A DNA stretch of 64,000 bases, taken from contig FN649729.1 in assembly GCA_000310025.1 (NCBI GenBank), forward strand, positions 5,412,515-5,476,514. The letters are read 5' to 3'. Shown piece after piece: positions 40,674 to 53,800 of this stretch. The position numbers and the translations under genes were made by a program. Below the pieces are notes generated by a model. It was not told where the DNA came from and ran no database searches. It was given only the letters and a program-made list of their open reading frames with translations. The stretch is from Ectocarpus siliculosus (Eukaryota; Sar; Phaeophyceae; Ectocarpales; Ectocarpaceae). Position 1 is the stretch's first letter. The number at the start of each line of letters is the position of its first letter.

Positions 40674-43660
40674 GCAGTCGGGGTGCAGGATTGTCTGTTG
40701 GAGGTTGGAGGACTGGAGACGGAGTGACACACGAGCAAGAGCGAATGGATGGGTTCGTCAGTTGCGGTAAGTGGTCGATATTGTGGTTCACGTGATGAAA
40801 AGTTTGCGCCCGCCACCCGTGAAGTCTCACTGGGGAAAAACTAGTTTCCGTCGTCCCTAATGCCCTACAATGGCACAGTTATCACGGTATGTTAGGGCAT
40901 GCTACCGTCGAAGTACCCTCGGATCGCCAAGAAATCAGCGGTGGAATTTGGACTGAACGGAGCCAAAGCCATTCTCGCCTAGCTTTCTTCAAAAAGCACT
41001 CTTTCGATAGCAACCCTACAACACGCGTTGATTCAAGCGATTCAAGGGGCTCGAGATCCAGCGCGTACAACCAGAGGTTTGATCCTGACTAGAAAATAAA
41101 ATAGATCACTGGTGGCTTCTGGTGGTAGTCTTGGAACCACCAAGGGTTCGCTTGCGAACAGGCTTCGGGCGAGGAAAGTGCGAAGCCACAAGAGGCACCT
41201 CTATATCGTTGTGCCCAGCAGAGGAGGGGCGAGTATCACTATCAGCACTATATTGTGTTTCTATGTCACGAACCCGTTTGAAGTTTATTGGTGGACGTTC
41301 GTGTTTGTGTATCATGTTGTTGACGTTGGTTTCACTCCGAAAAACGGCTGATATCTTTCCTGCGCCCTCCTCGTTACTCTCACAGCAGACAAGATGACCT
41401 TGTTTGGTCACGATCTACCCCCCAAATAGGGTAAAAACAGAGTAAACTAGACCAAGAGAAGGTGTAGCACTAATGCACGGGAAAACAACGATCTTCAGGT
41501 AGGCGCAATCACGAGTCCAGGAGGACAAAACAGGGTGCACACGCAAAGGGCTTGAAAGTTCAACAAAGGAACTACTGTACAGCCTACCGCTCCAAACTCG
41601 TAATCTCAGTCGAAAACGAGGCACGCGCCAAAGAAGAAAAAAAAAACAGACAAAAAACAACCTCAAGTTTGCATATATGTTTATCATTGCACTGTGTGCT
41701 GCTGTGGAAAACTGCCTGCTGGTTTTCCTTTCAGATCCGAACAAGCGGAATCGACGGGCCGGGAGACCACGGGGGCGGTGGCGTAGCAAGGCACATACAC
41801 GATGAGGGTGGATGAAAGTACGGACGCCCACCACGGAAGAAGTTCTTCCTCGTGTTTTTCTGCTGTGCTGCTGTGCGCAGCAGCTCTTTCGTGGGGCTCC
41901 GTGGATATTTTATTGGGGAATATTGTTCAGAGATAGTCTTTCCCCAAGGGATTTGTAGGTATTCTACTACACCTGTCCCCGCTGTTCTGCTGATAAAAAA
42001 TTGTGCGTATCCTCTTATCATGCGTTGCGCTCGCATAAAGACGCGAACATCTCGGTCCCTGCCAAGGTGGTTGACACCACTGTTCAGGTCCGCGGCGTCG
42101 AGGTCTCGCTGGCCTCCATGATTAGGAATTTCATCATGCATTGGGAGGCAGGTTCATCATCTTTTTCGAGTCTCCCTTTGCGCCGCTGCTATCAGGTGAG
42201 ACTTGACCTGGCTCGATTTTCGCCGACTCTCACAGGCCAGCTAGTGAACAACATCATGCAGATCATGCATTCGTTCCGTGGTCCTTAGTCTCTACCGTGG
42301 TGGGGTATCGGCCGGATCGGCAGACCCTATCGTTCTCTGCCGCCCTAGGGGAAAGTTTCTTTTTAACAGCGGGAAATATCGCGCATGTGGAGCAGCAGAA
42401 AACAGCTTCAATCTCAGATGTGATCGCAACTGCTCTTCTCCCGTTCAAAGCAAAATCAAACGGAACAAACATCTTTTCCGATGGAGGGCATGGCCTGATT
42501 GGGGCAGCCGTCTACTTTGGTGGCAAGCCAAGTCTATGTGAGGAGCAGCACGAGGTGGTAAAAGAGCTGGGCTCAGCTACTGCTGTAGGTCCACACTGGG
42601 GAGGCAATGTAGCAAAAATAGGTTCCGCTAAAAACCGAGCCGTGAAGTTCGATATGTAGACTACTTTTCCCATGGATACTGCTGAAATGGGGAAAAACAC
42701 TTGTGGCAGGCGCCCCGAGCTTCGGCGCAGCAGCCCGTCATCAGGCTAGGTGTTCTTGGCTTGTAGGAGACTCAAATGTCGTGTACTGTTGTTACTGTAA
42801 ACTGTAGGTGAAATATCAAATGAATGCGGCGTTCCTCGGCAATCGCTTAAATTTTGCCTGGGCGGTGGGTAAATTACGGAAAATTCCCCGCTGCATCATG
42901 TTCCAAATTCATGCTCTTGCTCTTCACACGCGGTTTGTGCGGTATGTATCTCCTTCTTGAACCCGTTGTGCTCAGGTGCCACTATAATAGCCTACCCCGT
43001 CCAGAACAACAGCAGGCGCATACTCCGCCCTCCTTCCTCTGCGTGCAATACAGTTCCGTTCTGTTCTCTACTCCGATGCTGCTCTTAGAACTCACGTACG
43101 TGCAAGGGTTCACGATGTCCCTTCCCTCTGGCATGGTTCTCTATCACAACTCACCACAACAGCACCACTCGTAGCTTCTCTCTCACGTCCGAGGCTGAAG
43201 AAAGATGGGCAGAAACGGGGCGGTGCTTTGTCAGGCGCGTGTGGACGACGATTGACGAGTGACAAAGGTGTCACAGCATGCGGCGTAATAACATCACAAG
43301 CGGCGCATTTCTGCCGCCCGATTGCCCGAAAAGCAAGGAGAACCGGACAGGGACAGGGAGAGCGAGAGAGAATACAGCAGCAGTAGCGTTGGAAGAGGAG
43401 AGAGACACAGACACACCCAACGGCCTTGCTTCTCTCGCTCTGCGTAAATGCAAGGGACTAATTCCACGCAAATGTAATACGGTGTTGCGGCTGTGTGTCC
43501 GCCTGGTGTGTGTTCAGTGTTCAATTTTCTCACCGAACACGAAGGAGCAGGTGGTTCTCTGTCGCGACACCTGCAGCAGCAGCAGCAGGCAACAGGAGAG
43601 CAGAGTTGGGCCGATCCCTTGCTCCAGCGGAGAGAAACGCCAGTCTGGTCACTCGGCGCC
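40674..43660. other. Intergenic region between MAPEG and DEX1-like gene
   Basis: 3.0 kb. Contains one copy of a dispersed repeat (42.2-42.6 kb), a short CAG run (43,571-43,588) and no ORF I can tie to a family. The minus-strand ORF 41,106-41,411 looks protein-like but is unsupported. The last part should hold the promoter of the plus-strand gene starting at 43,661. Confidence 0.5.
42195..42660 (+). repeat. Dispersed repeat copy 1, with 120-codon ORF
   Basis: Homologous to 57,060-57,459. Shared in order: GCAGGCCA/ACAGGCCA, TATCGGCC, CTCAGATGTGATCG, GGAGGGCATG, TACTTTGGTGGCA and GAGGTGGT(G/A)AAAGA. An ORF (42,297-42,659) with a plausible globular composition crosses it, but the other copy has lost that frame. 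TE-derived by inference. Confidence 0.65.
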
Positions 43661-46600
43661 ATGGGTTGCACTGTACCTCGACGAACATTTGTAGCCACTC
43701 TGGCTCTCACAGCCCTGGCTGCTGCACAGGAAGAACAAATGGGATTGGGGTCGAGGGAATGCCCGCTGGATATATCGGTCTTGTGGACTGCTGAGGTGGA
43801 CTCGCCAGTGTACAGCACGCCGGTCATCCTTCCGTCTTCTGCCGGTGGGTACAAGCAGGTGCGGCAAGAACACCTCGTTGATGCGCAATACGTAACCCAC
43901 TGCTGTACTGTAGCTCTGAAGTGCACAGCCGCATGGCGTTGTAGTTTGCACATTATTAGTGATCCTGATTTAGCAACACGCTCATAAGCATTCATAGGCA
44001 TAGGCTAAATACTGCAGTCTTCCAAAGCGGACACGTCAAGCTAGAATCTGGGAAGGTAGTCCAATAATGGGGGGGTTGTTGGCACGCTGTCTCTCGTACC
44101 TTTCGATGTACCGTACAGTGTAGTCTAGACTGCTTGCAGCGCGGTGCCAATCGGCACCCAATTCCGCCGCTTCCTTCGGTGCGGTGGCACCACCCTGTTC
44201 GAACACTCGTATGCCATGTACATGCAGTATAGCATCAACTAAAAGACTTCCGTTCGATATTATTTAATTATGTTGTAAATGCGTTGTCTTACTATGGTAC
44301 TGCAGAATGTCATCGCACCGACATATCGGCTAGTCCACGCCACTTGCGCACTCCCCCTGCGTTTATATACGTGCCACAGAAACCGACGTACACGGCTTGC
44401 CGAGATTACAACAAGCCTGACGTAACCATTGCGTTTCCTCTCTTGCTTCCAAGCTGCCGAGGCACCCCACGCTGACGAAGCCCGTCACGCACAGCGGCTG
44501 TCCCTTTTCATGACGAGAAATACCCACCCGAACTAAAGGCAAACAGCCTCCAGCATCCCCAAGTCTCACCCGGTTGCAAGTCCTTGAACCAAGGCTTGCT
44601 GCTCACATCGTTGCGTGTTCATCCCTGTGGTTTGGGCCTACACCGCCTCCGCGCTTGGACGTGCGCGTTCGCAGATTGTCCTCGCCACGCTGCGCAACGT
44701 GGAGCTGATCGATGGCGACGGCTCGGTGCCTTACCCTTGGCCGATAGAGATGGACGACCACGAAAACTCAGCGTTCCTGGCGTCTCCTGCCCTACACGAC
44801 ATCGACGGCGATGGCGTGCAGGTGAACCACTCATATTGTAGCCCTATTTCAGAGCCACCTCTATTGTGCAACCACCCCCTGTATTTTTCCCAGCCAAATT
44901 AGATGTTGAGTCCAGACGCTATGTGTCGTGTTCCGTACGTCGTGCCCCGGTTGTTTGCGAGATCTCTCCCGCCCACGTGCGCGCTCCTATGAAGTGCCAT
45001 CATTTCCTATTTAGTCGCTTGGCTTCTCCGCAACCATCGCATGTTTGGTATCTGTTTCCATTCCCGTCTTTTTCCGAAGGACGTTTGCGTCGCGGACACG
45101 ATGGGGTGGCTTCGCTGGCTCACACCCGGAGACGGAGGTCCCTATCTTCCGGATTACCGCCAGTACCTGCCGCCCAGAAGGTGCGGAGTAGTGGCAGATT
45201 GCTCGATGTGAACTGTCGAGGCTTCCGTCTTGGGAAGTGTGCAGCTTCGCTTACGCACAATACGTCAGCCTGATTATCGACTGTCACTTTGAAGAAATGG
45301 CACCACGAACTGTCTGTTGCAAGATCGAGCGCATGTTTCTCGGACGGGGTTTAGGACGAAAATCTGACGTATCACACCCTGTTTTTTCCTTGTAGCGAGG
45401 ACAGCAGCGGCCTGCGTCCAGCCCTAAATGAGTGACATGTTTCAACTCTAGACGAGTTGCCGCTGTCTCCCCTAGCTCCTGGGATGAAGTCCAAGGATCG
45501 CTCAGATCGGGGTATGTGTGTATGCATATCTTCCGAAACCAAGATGACAGTGACGAGTCATGTCTTGTTACGGGACGCGAAAGCCACAGCGGTACACAAA
45601 GTCTCCAGTCCAGAAGTGCTGTAGCACTCAAGTACAGCGGCAGATATATGCCTCAGTGACAAGCGTACAGGAGCAGTCAAGCAATGCCACGGCAGAGGCA
45701 GAGCCCCGGGGAATTCGAAACACGCCTAGCAACATACCACGATCTGTTGAAGTATAGGGTTCATTCAAATTGTTATCCGAGTTATTTTTTTGTCAAACGG
45801 AGCGGAACATACGTGTGGCGTTCGCCTAAGCGTATCTGCCGATAGACCCTATTCGTACCCCTGACACAACCGACGCCACAACATGACCCCTCTGGTTGGT
45901 CGCTTGTGCTCCAGCTTGAAGAATGTGCAAGAGACCGAGGACAGCGGGGATGCCGACGCGGGTCTGCGGTCGCCCGGCAGGCGGCGGCGTCTTCTTGACG
46001 ACAACGAGGTGGGGGGAAATCCAAAACCTTGTTTCGTGCCCCGGCAGACCTCGAGGCGCGTTTGTGTGTGTTATGTTTATTGGGCCCCGAACAAAGTATG
46101 GGGACCGTTCTGAAGAAGGTTTCCTGCCATCACGCCAATCAACCCGAAACCTGGCGGCCGTAGAGTCGCGGGATACCGGCAACCAGCACGGTACGCGCGA
46201 CTGTCGGTGCTGATGGCTGAAGGTGTTGGTATTCCTACGGAGTACGCGTTGGGATTCGGTTGGACCAGGTACATAGGGTACTGTAGAGACGTTTGAGAAG
46301 AAGATCTTGGACGAATTTGTTTTGCCGGCTCGAAGCTTGATTCACACATCTTGATGTTTTTCTGGGCATCGTACTCCATGCGTGTATAAACGACAAAAGT
46401 TGCGTGCTGTCAGTGGTCGGTGAGGGAATCCACCACGCGAGCGGTTCGGTTCATGTTCGAAGGGCCTTCGAAAGATATGATGTTCTCCTTTAGAGAAGCT
46501 CCATCAAGAAGAACTCCGGCAATAGGTTGTCCCGCCTTCTACGTAGCCCGTGATCATCAGGGGGGGGGGAAGACCACCATCCAACGACGACGGGATCGGC

Positions 46601-47809
46601 TTATCACCGATTTCGTGATCAGTGTAGCTAAAAATCTCGCGCCTCCTAGATACCCGAGTCTGCCCGACCGCGATGAAGACCGTTCCGCGAATCGATCTCT
46701 GGACTGGACAGGCACAAGAACAACATGCCGCAAGCCCCAACCAAGGCGGTGATTCCGCCGCGCTAGGCAACGGCCAGATCGAGCACCAGTGGACGGGGGA
46801 TAGCTTCGAGGGAGGCATGTTTCAGGAGGGGGTGGACTCGGGGCTGGACGGCGAGAGCGCCTACGACACCGCGGCGGCGTACGCTGAGGCTATGCGGCGG
46901 TGGGGGGAGTACGGCACGGGACCCTTACCCAACGATGACGGCATCGGTTGGTGGGCGGTGAGTTAAAGCGAGGGAGGCGATGTCGCCGTTGAACCCGGGG
47001 GTATGGCGTTTGTTTTTTGTGTCGTGTCGGGAGACAAAACCGATTTCGTCTTTTTGAGATTGGTGAACAGTTCAAAGTTAAAATTTTCATCAGCCCAGCC
47101 GGGGGGTTGATTTTCTCAAGCATTGCGAAGACGTCGTCCTTCGGGTCCTGGCATCTTGGCTCGACGCGGTATAATTGTCAGGGATTCGAGTAGGTGGCTC
47201 AAGAAGTGGTTTGCTGCCAGGGTTGGTTGTTTTCCGTAGCCGTGTGTCGTGAGTAGCAACGGCCAAACCGAGTGGTCTCGACAACATCTTTTGGCCGCAA
47301 AACGCCTGAGAAGCGACAACGCGATGGCCAGTCGAAGTCACTTGTCGAAAAACGATTCGGTTGACACAACAATTTCAAAACTCTTTGAGTGACCCGACGT
47401 CCGTTACCACCAGTCGAATCAGTGCCGAGCGTTGATCTCCTGTTCGAACCTGTCGTCGTAAAACTGCTGCTGCTGCTGCTGCTGCTGTTGTGGCGCTGCT
47501 GCTGCTGCCGGTCGATCAAATCAAAACGGTTTCCCGGGGGCGGTTGACCAATCTTGACCAATCAAAATCGCGAATCGCTGCTGCGTAGAACTACGGAGAT
47601 GACTTCGATCTAATCGGCCTGGAAGAAGGTGAAGACTTCGGGAAGCGGCAGGCCGGGGAAGTAGTCGAGATCCAGCCGCATATCTCCGCCGCTCCCGTGT
47701 TCTTGGATGCTGAGGATGGCCAGGGGAAGCGGATGATCGTGACTGTCAGCTACTTCAAGAGCAAACGACGGTGAACTTGTACTTTACTATGTCGCTCCCT
47801 CCCTGTTAA

Positions 47810-47840
<31 letters not shown>

Positions 47841-50800
47841 CCGTTCTCTCCCGTTCTCTCCCTCCCTCCCTCTCTGTCCCCCCCCCCCCCCTCTATCTCT
47901 CCCTCTCTCCCTCTCTCCTTTTCTCACTTTCTCACTCACTCCCCCCCCCCTTCTCTCTCTCTGCCCCTTTCTACACTTATTTTTTTATTTTTTTATTCAG
48001 GTAGCCTCGTCAGAATTCTCGGTATTGCCTACACACCATCACTGTAGCAAAATACTTCCTTTTTTTTTATCGCCCCGAAACATTCTGCCGCGGGCAGTCA
48101 GGTGTGATGGCATGGCAATAATTTTCCCTCTTGTTTTCCATCGGACGCGGGAAGGTCTTGCTCACACGTCTATATGTCAAAGTTGCTTCAACATCGACGG
48201 AAATGCTGGTTCAGCCGTTCCACCGAAGGTACTGTAGTCACAGACACCTATTTTTGCTGACAAATGGCATCTACATTGTCTTCTGAACCCCAAGTCCTCT
48301 CTTTCTCATCCATCGTCCCCCTTCTCCCCTCCTCCACCTTCTTAAAATCTTCAAGATGCACGCCTTTTCGTATCAAAACCCCGCTGGTTGCCATTCCCCG
48401 TCCTGAGCACTGACTGGAAGTTTCATTTTTGTGGAAACCCTCCTCTTCCATATCCATATCCTATCCCCCCCCCCCGGCCGATACTTCCTTTCCAAACACA
48501 TTCTTGGCAGGTATTGGGGAAGCGGTACCCCCGCCACCGCAGCGGAAAAGGTGGTCGCCGGTTCTCTGGCGTGCTGGGATTTCGAGGACTCCAAGTGGCT
48601 GTGGATTCATGATCTCGGCGAGGTATCTGTGTTTCCTTGATTTCGCTCCATCCTTCACCCGCCCTCACCGCTCACTGGTTTTACTTGCAGTCCTAACTTG
48701 CCGAGTTGCTTCTTTGGTGCGGCTAAAATTAGAACTGCGGCAGGGTACCTCGCACGACCGGCTTTGTTCCCCGGAGCGCTGGTGTGTTGCAAGCCTGCAA
48801 GGCCACCTTTCAGTGGAGGAACTCGCGCAGGCGTGTGTGTAGGCCATTGATGGTGATTGTAGCGTACGCCAAACAAGCTCTTCAACTGTGTTTAAGCCAC
48901 CGTGCGAGACAAGGGTGTGCCGGAACAATTTTCAAGAGCCAGGAGAGACGAACAATTTTCAAGATGTGCAGGTGTTGCGAGGTGCTGAGCTGAGACCAGG
49001 ACGGGTTCTAGTGCCCAAGACATCAATACAACAACTTTGTGTACTTTGGCAACCCCCTCGTCGCCTCTCAACTCGAATCCCCACGTCCTCAACAGACGAC
49101 CTCGGGCGAGAAGAAACGAGGGGCTCCCGTGGACGCGTCCCCTACCGTGGGAGACCTCGACGGGGACGGGAAGCTTGAGGTGGTCGTGGGGACAGCTCGT
49201 GGAGGGCTCCATGTCGTAGATGCTAGCAGCGGGTGAGGGGCCAGCCTTGTCTTGGCGGGACCGGCGTTTCGCGTCGTGTACAGTACCGTAGGTTGTATAA
49301 GTGAGATACCACACCGTCCTGGACCGATCTTCACAGTTCGACTAGTCCACAGTGGCGGTGCCGGAAACTGCGGTGTTGGAACCTCCCAGTCGAGAGCGCG
49401 CGTTTCCGTACCGTATCCTTTTACTTTTTTCACCCTCTTCGTCGTGGAGAAATCGCGCTTTGAAAATCGATCCAGGGTGTGTGGGAGTATCTTACGCGAC
49501 CTACGTTCTGCGGGAACACGGCCGATATTTGGGCTCCTTTCTTAACTTGCTGGGTTAGTTCGAAGCAATCGGTCACATGAGCCTATGGGTTTGTGACGTC
49601 CTATTTTCGGTATGTGGCTTTCGGGGCGATATGGCAATGGTTTCTACAAGGCAAGGCGTTCTGTGAACAGACACCCTCATTTTCGTCGATGAAGTGAAGA
49701 ATCACCGCCGTCAACAATGGGTACGGTGTTCTTCATCGCACGCCTGCCTCGGCAGTACTTGGGACCATCAGGAGTCTGATGCCTCCCCACCCATGGAACC
49801 CCTGCGTTAACTTTTGTACGCTATGGATACGCGTCGTGTCGCATGATACGGCCGCCGATGCAGCTTGGCGCGAGAGGGATTCCCGTTAACCTACGAACCA
49901 ATCAGAGGACAGGTGAGCACCTAAAGGTCCCTTCTGATGGGAATAGGGCAACACCCCGTTGATCTCAAGGGTTGGCGCATGGCAGGAATAGTATTGCCGC
50001 TTTTGACACCCCTCCGTCGCGGACCGCACCATTTCGATGAGATGAAATCCCATTGCAACAGCAGTGAAGAGGGTATCCCTCTCCAAGGTCTTCGGTCCGC
50101 CGATTCACATACCTTTCGCTCTTCCTCGCCGTTGTGCAGATGATTCTTGAAACCGTATTGCACATTAACACTAGCAAGACAGCGGTTGGCAGCTGGGTGG
50201 CCGGCCCAGACGGAGCACGGGTAGGACTCAGCCGTCACCGTGTTGCCAAACAGTATCGATACTCGCTCTTTGTTCTTGTTGATCTCTCTTCCACCGAGCT
50301 CTGCAGCCGTAGTCACGTGGTCAATATACGTTCCGGAAAGCAGCAATACAAATGTAGCCCTCACGGGAAACGTAAAGTACAAGGGGCTGTCTCCCTCTCC
50401 TTCATGGCAGCCTTACAAGACGCCATTATTTTACCTGGTAGAGGCTCAGGTACGTGGGGACCCTTGTGTGCTGATCATGCCCCCAGTCGTTCGGCGGCGA
50501 CACTGCCCCTATGAGGTCCACGCTGCTGGCACTCCGCGGGTGGCGTCGCGAGACGTCAATACCTGCGAATCGTGTTATTGTGGGAAACCCGAGGGTGAGG
50601 CTTTTTTGCTCCCCCGGAGACGGGGACGTGTATGCCTGAACACCGGCCTTTTCCGCCTATTCCGACCTTTTTCTACACCGTACGAAGGCCCTTTGGAGGC
50701 ATCGTGTGTAGCATGGCATCCACCCTTGCCCTTTGGACGATCGTTTGACTTTCGGTTCCTTCTTTTTGACTGACGAGTCTATGAAGAGCGGCATGCCAGA

Positions 50801-53800
50801 AAACATGGACGCAGAACCTCACCCTGAGCAAAGTGTGCGATGCAATGCTTTGACACTTTGTTCACGCAACGACCGTCGTAGACTGCTGTGTTAACGACAC
50901 TCGAGCCGCAACAGAGTGGGTTCGTTCGCGTCCGTTTTTGCGATGGTTGGTGGTGTGTTGTCGTGTTGGTGAAGGTGGTGATTGCCGACGTCCACGGGGA
51001 TGAGCGGCTGGAGATGCTGCTCGCGGATTCCTCCGGAGCCGTGGTGTGCGTCAAGCACGACGGCAAGGAGTGCTGGAATAAGGCGCTTTCGGGTGCGTCG
51101 TCTCGACAGAAATAATTGAATAACGATTTTTCGTTTTGTTTTGTTGTTTCTGTCGCAAGCGTTTAGTCGAGCAGGTCACGCCGTACCAAAGAAAGGGAGG
51201 TCCGGCGGCTGGGGTATCGGGTATCATTATTGCGCGCTCGTCATGCACATGCCTGATGAGAGATACGTAAGGCTGCGATATTTTCACGAAGGCATGCGTG
51301 GCGCAGGCGTGTTATTGAATGCGCTCTTGCGTTCCTTAGCGCTCCCAAATACATTTTTTGCCGCGCGTTTGTTGCCCCGCTCTCCGGGACACTCAAATTC
51401 GTCCTTACAGCGGGAAAGTGTCCTCAACATCCCCCGCCTATTTCTTTTTTTCATTCGTCGGGGCACCCCGCCATGCTTCTGAAAAAACGGTGTCCTCGAA
51501 GCGGAGATTTCTGTACCCTCATCATCGGAAGTTGAAGAAGCCCCGTGATACCACTGCGCCCACCTCCCTATGCGGCAGGTTCAACAACCTCGATGCTGAC
51601 GCTGGGCGACGTGGACGGCGACGGTGCCCTGGATGTTGTAGCTGGCGTTACGACTGCCGAGGGCTCTGCGGAAGTGTGGGCGCTGAGCGCCGAGAGCGGG
51701 CTGCCTCTGCCCAACTACCCGGTCGCGCTCCGCAACCGGTGGGTGGGTCGATTCGATGGTCGGGGGCAGGTACTATATGTATATAGGACCCGGAACGGCT
51801 TTCTCGATGAGTTTTAACAACCGTACTTGTTCGCACATCGAGCCGTTGTATTGCACTCTGATGTGCAAGTTTCGTTTTTTTGCTTGTTATGTCACGACAG
51901 GAAGGGCATTAGCGCCCCCATCACGCTGGTCGACTTGCACCAAAGATCCGCCGGAAGCATGGGCGGGGGGGGGCCTGCCGACGCATCCAGCCAGGCCAAG
52001 GTACCACTGCTCTGATATGCATACCTCTCGGCACCCTCTTCTAGCAGTGTCTAGAGCCAACCTTCTAGCGACTCGCTGTGCCTTAAAACAAGACTAGGAG
52101 AATCACGTGCTCATTAGTGAGTTGACCCGAGTTACTTGCTATGTCCGGGCCACTTAAGAACCTGGGAGCTACGAGCGTCGGGCTCCTCAACGGGGATAAT
52201 TTTAAGAGCTTGGCGTTAAGAGGAGGTGTTCAGTTACCAATCGTACAGTATAACCTATCAAGTCCCTCTTGGATTATCCCCACGAGGAACGCAAGTAACG
52301 TGCCTGGGGGTAAACTGAGAGGTTATTTTACTGCTGGCACGCTGATTCGTTCTGCACTGACGTCACTCAGCACCCACGCGGGAGCTAGCTCGATTTCGGG
52401 TACACGATATAGCTGAAGACTAGGATGGAGGCACCAGCCAATTTCGTGAAACAGCGTTAAAGAAAACTGTCGGCAAGCGCCGAGCGTACCAGATGTTGGT
52501 GGCTTCGCGTTGTGTCGTCACAGCGTTGCCTTGAGTCAACACAGCTAGGGACAGCGATCGGCCTGTTTGCTGCACTTGCAGCAGCGGGTATGATGAGGCA
52601 AAGACAGACATGCGCACAGCAGGGTGAAGTAAATCTCCGACATACAAGCACCCGAGTTGCTTTTCCTGACCTTCACGGATAAGAAGGCATGGCTGGGTGG
52701 AGCCCACGCAACCGTAGAATGCTGTCACTTTCCGTTCCACAAACCCTCTAACATGCTGCACCGTGGTGATGGGATTACCACACCGCTGTTCTCCACATAT
52801 TTCCCACCAGCCCTCCAACATGCTTACCTTCTAGTGGTGGCTTTACCACACGGCTTGTCTCCACATATTAACAACAAACCCTCCAATATACTGCACTAAT
52901 GGTGTTGGCTTTCCTATGGTTAATTCACAACATGTGGAGCAAGTAATCAACTGCTGGTCGCCTCGACATTTGAGGCTCTCTGTTTTGAACAACCCAACCC
53001 TTGATTTGGCAGCGAAGAGGAAACGTTGCGCCAATCGGGGGATGGGGTGCGGGTTTGCATCTCCTTGCCCCGTCGGAAGACGGCCACGTGTACGTCATCG
53101 AGGGGGCGACGGCATGCGTGAACAAGATCGACCTAGGGGAGCGCGTGCGGAGCATGGTTCTGGCGGATGATGTCGACGGCGACGGGACCCTTGACCTTAT
53201 CGTGGGCACCATGAGCGGCGAAGTAAGGCATAGTGTTGTTGTTGTTGTTGTGGTCGTGGGTGTGGTAGCGCTGCTGCTACTGCCGCTGGCACGCCGTGTG
53301 GTTCTTCCTTATGATGGTAGCAGATTCGCCTTCCCTCCTCTCGTATCGCTTGCTTCGTGTTTTGTGGAATTTTTGCAGGTGGTGGCGCTGTCGGCGAACG
53401 TGCCGTACCACCCGCTGAACGCCTGGACTTCTCAAGTGCGGGGCCCCACCAATGGTTTCACGCACGGAGGCTACCAGGTGACTGTTGCAAGATCGAAGCA
53501 GCCTTGGTAGAACTTTCTCGGCCACGGGCTTTTGTTTCTGGGTTTCCGTGGAAGACGAGGAAATGGGAGGCTCTCGACATAGACGTCAGAAGCAAACACC
53601 GTTTCGGCAACAACTGCTGCGTACGTGTCGTGGTCCTGCCGCCAAGCCGTCCGGGCGTTATCATACGGAAGGTTCCCGCTGTCTGAGTAGTCCGCTGCGA
53701 TAGGCCCCGCCCAGCTGCCATAATCCCTCCCCCCTCCCCCAATATCTGATGAGCGTTGTGGAACGCGGACCGTCCGTCAATTTACGCCTAGGCTCTTTCG

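Noticed and set aside
41106-41411. 101-codon minus-strand ORF of protein-like composition
   Set aside because: No family motif, no paralogue and no clear partner exons; left unannotated.
49001-49095. Earlier acceptor (TCTAG at about 49,008) for DEX1-like exon 8
   Set aside because: In frame, but it would add about 29 residues with no counterpart in the family; the CTCAACAG acceptor at 49,095 has a better pyrimidine tract and fits homology.
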